A DNA stretch of 6,724 nucleotides, from the NCBI GenBank assembly GCA_050732575.1, contig JBOHRF010000285.1:1-6724 (forward strand), read 5' to 3'. A program made the position numbers and the translations under genes. Positions 5,324-6,724 of the stretch are shown here, one piece after another; positions within the stretch are counted from its first letter, which is position 1; every line of letters starts with the position of its first letter. The notes under the pieces are model-generated. The model made no database searches and was not told the DNA's origin. It worked only from the letters and a program-made list of their open reading frames with translations. This stretch comes from JBBDWZ01 sp050732575. GTDB taxonomy: Bacteria > Gemmatimonadota > Gemmatimonadetes > Longimicrobiales > RSA9.

Positions 5324-6724
5324 ATGGGCAGCCTACTGAAAGACCTGCGTTATGCGCTGCGCGGACTGCTGCGCACGCCTGCATTGAGCATGGTGCTCAT
5401 CACCACGCTGGCGCTGGGTATTGGCGCCAATACGGCGCTGTTCAGCGTGGTGAAGTCGGTGCTGTTGGCTCCGCTGCCGTACGAGCAACCTGATCGGGTG
5501 GTCATGTTGTGGAGCCGCTGGAAGGATTTTCCGGATCGGACGTGGGTGGGCGCGGAGGAATACCAGAACTACACACGCGTGTTGAAGCGGCTGTCCTCGC
5601 TGGCTCTGATCCAGGGCTTCGAGGTGAGCATCACGGATGGCGATCAGCCGCTGCGGGTGAGCTCCTATTCCACCACACCCAACCTGTTCCAGACGCTGGG
5701 CGTGAGCGCGGCCGCCGGGCGCACGTTCGCACCAGGCGATGCGGTTTCCGGTAGCGAGGACGTGGTGATCCTGACGTACGACTTGTGGCAGTCGCGCTTT
5801 GCCGGCGATGCGGGCGTGATCGGGCGCAAGCTGTCCGTGAATGGCGAGCCGCAAACGATTGTTGGTGTCCTGCCGCAGGGCTTCAAGCTGCCGCTGGACT
5901 ACAAGACGGCATCGCCCGCGCAACTGTTCTTCCCGCTCGTGTTGCCGCCCTTCGATGGAGTGGTGCCGCAGTTTGGTGGCAGTCACGGCTACTATGCTGT
6001 GGGCCGGCTGGCGCCGGGCGCCACGGTGCAGAGTGCCAACGACGAGCTGCGCCAGCTCGTTGCGCGCATGACGCAGGATGGCGTTTACACCAGGGAGTTC
6101 AACTTCGGCGCGTTCGTGATCAGCGCACCGGATGAAGTGGCGGGCAAGCTCAGGACGGCGTTGCTCGTGTTGCTGGGTGCAGTTGGATTCGTTTTGCTGA
6201 TCGCCTGCGCCAACGTGGCCAGTCTGCTGCTGGTCCGTGCCGAGGAGCGCCGGCGCGAAGTCAGCGTGCGCGCGGCGCTGGGTGCCAGCCGCATGCGCCT
6301 GATCCGCCAGTTCCTGACCGAGAACGTGCTGCTCTCGCTGACGGGTGGTGCCCTCGGTCTGCTGCTCGCGTTCCTGGGCGTGCGCGCGCTGGTGGCGCTG
6401 GCGCCCGCCAGCCTGCCGCGCTTCCCGGAAGTCGCCGTCGATGCGCCCGTGCTGATCTTTACGGCTCTGTTGGCCGTGCTCACGGCCATACTGTTCGGAC
6501 TCCTGCCCGCGCTGCAGGGCTCGCGCGCCGAGCTGCAGGAGACGCTCAAGGAGAGCGGGCGCGCCAACACGTCGAGCGCGCGCCGTACACGCGTGCGCCA
6601 GATGCTGGTGGTCAGCCAGGTCGCGCTGGCCGTGGTGCTGGTCATGGGCGCTGGGCTCATGCTCAAGAGCTTCACGCGCCTGCTGGCCATCGATCCGGGA
6701 TTCGCTGCGCGCAACGTACTGACC
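5324..6724 (+). CDS. ADOP-type ABC transporter permease (MacB-like periplasmic domain plus FtsX domain), N-terminal part (partial at right edge)
   Basis: 467 codons are present, open to the window end; full members are usually about 800 aa, so roughly the first half is seen. The N-terminus DLRYALRGLLRTPALSMV with ALGIGANTALFSVV is the hallmark of the acidobacterial duplicated orphan permease family. The first membrane segment is at about residues 20-45. A MacB-type periplasmic core domain follows (about 50-270, including YSTTPNLFQTLGV, AGRTF and VVILTYDLW). The FtsX domain then begins, with membrane segments at about 280-305, 333-360 and 374-398 and the conserved cytoplasmic motif REVSVRAALGASRMRLIRQF. 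A further segment near 427-447 (RVRQMLVVSQVALAVVLVMG) starts the duplicated second half. Such permeases probably work in mechanotransmission or export with an ATPase encoded elsewhere; the substrate is unknown. ATG 5324 fits the family N-terminus; the ribosome-binding sequence is weak (GAG at 5316-5318). Confidence 0.92.
   Translation, partial: MGSLLKDLRYALRGLLRTPALSMVLITTLALGIGANTALFSVVKSVLLAPLPYEQPDRVVMLWSRWKDFPDRTWVGAEEYQNYTRVLKRLSSLALIQGFEVSITDGDQPLRVSSYSTTPNLFQTLGVSAAAGRTFAPGDAVSGSEDVVILTYDLWQSRFAGDAGVIGRKLSVNGEPQTIVGVLPQGFKLPLDYKTASPAQLFFPLVLPPFDGVVPQFGGSHGYYAVGRLAPGATVQSANDELRQLVARMTQDGVYTREFNFGAFVISAPDEVAGKLRTALLVLLGAVGFVLLIACANVASLLLVRAEERRREVSVRAALGASRMRLIRQFLTENVLLSLTGGALGLLLAFLGVRALVALAPASLPRFPEVAVDAPVLIFTALLAVLTAILFGLLPALQGSRAELQETLKESGRANTSSARRTRVRQMLVVSQVALAVVLVMGAGLMLKSFTRLLAIDPGFAARNVLT

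Noticed and set aside
5333..5986. 217-codon minus-strand open frame opposite the permease
   Set aside because: Gln/Arg/His-rich shadow of the permease coding strand.
6085..6714. 209-codon minus-strand open frame opposite the permease
   Set aside because: Ser/Arg/Thr-rich low-complexity shadow of hydrophobic permease codons.

Overview
The window is GC-rich, gene-dense bacterial DNA. It looks like part of a Gemmatimonadota or Acidobacteriota chromosome. The reasons are a MacB/FtsX-type permease of the acidobacterial 'ADOP' kind, a DUF5916 outer-membrane protein and a LytS-type histidine kinase close together, all of which are common in those phyla. The placement is inferred from gene families; the window holds no rRNA or marker gene.

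Left part (minus strand, positions 3234 down to 1): a two-gene operon. The first gene encodes a secreted DUF5916 protein (732 aa), an N-terminal CBM9-like domain followed by a predicted outer-membrane beta-barrel. Its stop codon overlaps the start of the next gene (TGATG at 1034-1038). That next gene is a membrane-bound LytS/AlgZ-type sensor histidine kinase. It is split by an apparent -1 frameshift near 745-757 and runs off the left edge before its stop.

Middle (3235-3544): a divergent intergenic region of about 310 bp that should hold the promoters for both directions. It contains a purine-rich tract, small hairpins, and a doubtful 26-codon reading frame with a good ribosome-binding sequence and three clustered tryptophans.

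Right part (plus strand): a small lipoprotein of unknown function (127 aa) is followed after 2 bp by a secreted beta-lactamase-fold serine hydrolase (395 aa), probably co-transcribed. An intergenic element with 18-bp perfect inverted-repeat ends (5126-5265) comes next. The window ends inside the first 467 codons of an ADOP-type ABC transporter permease.

Apart from the kinase, the products all act at or beyond the cell envelope. The most notable points are the translational coupling of an outer-membrane barrel gene to a sensor kinase, the kinase frameshift, and the structured inverted repeat. No complete new system, CRISPR array, tRNA, rRNA or transposase was found.
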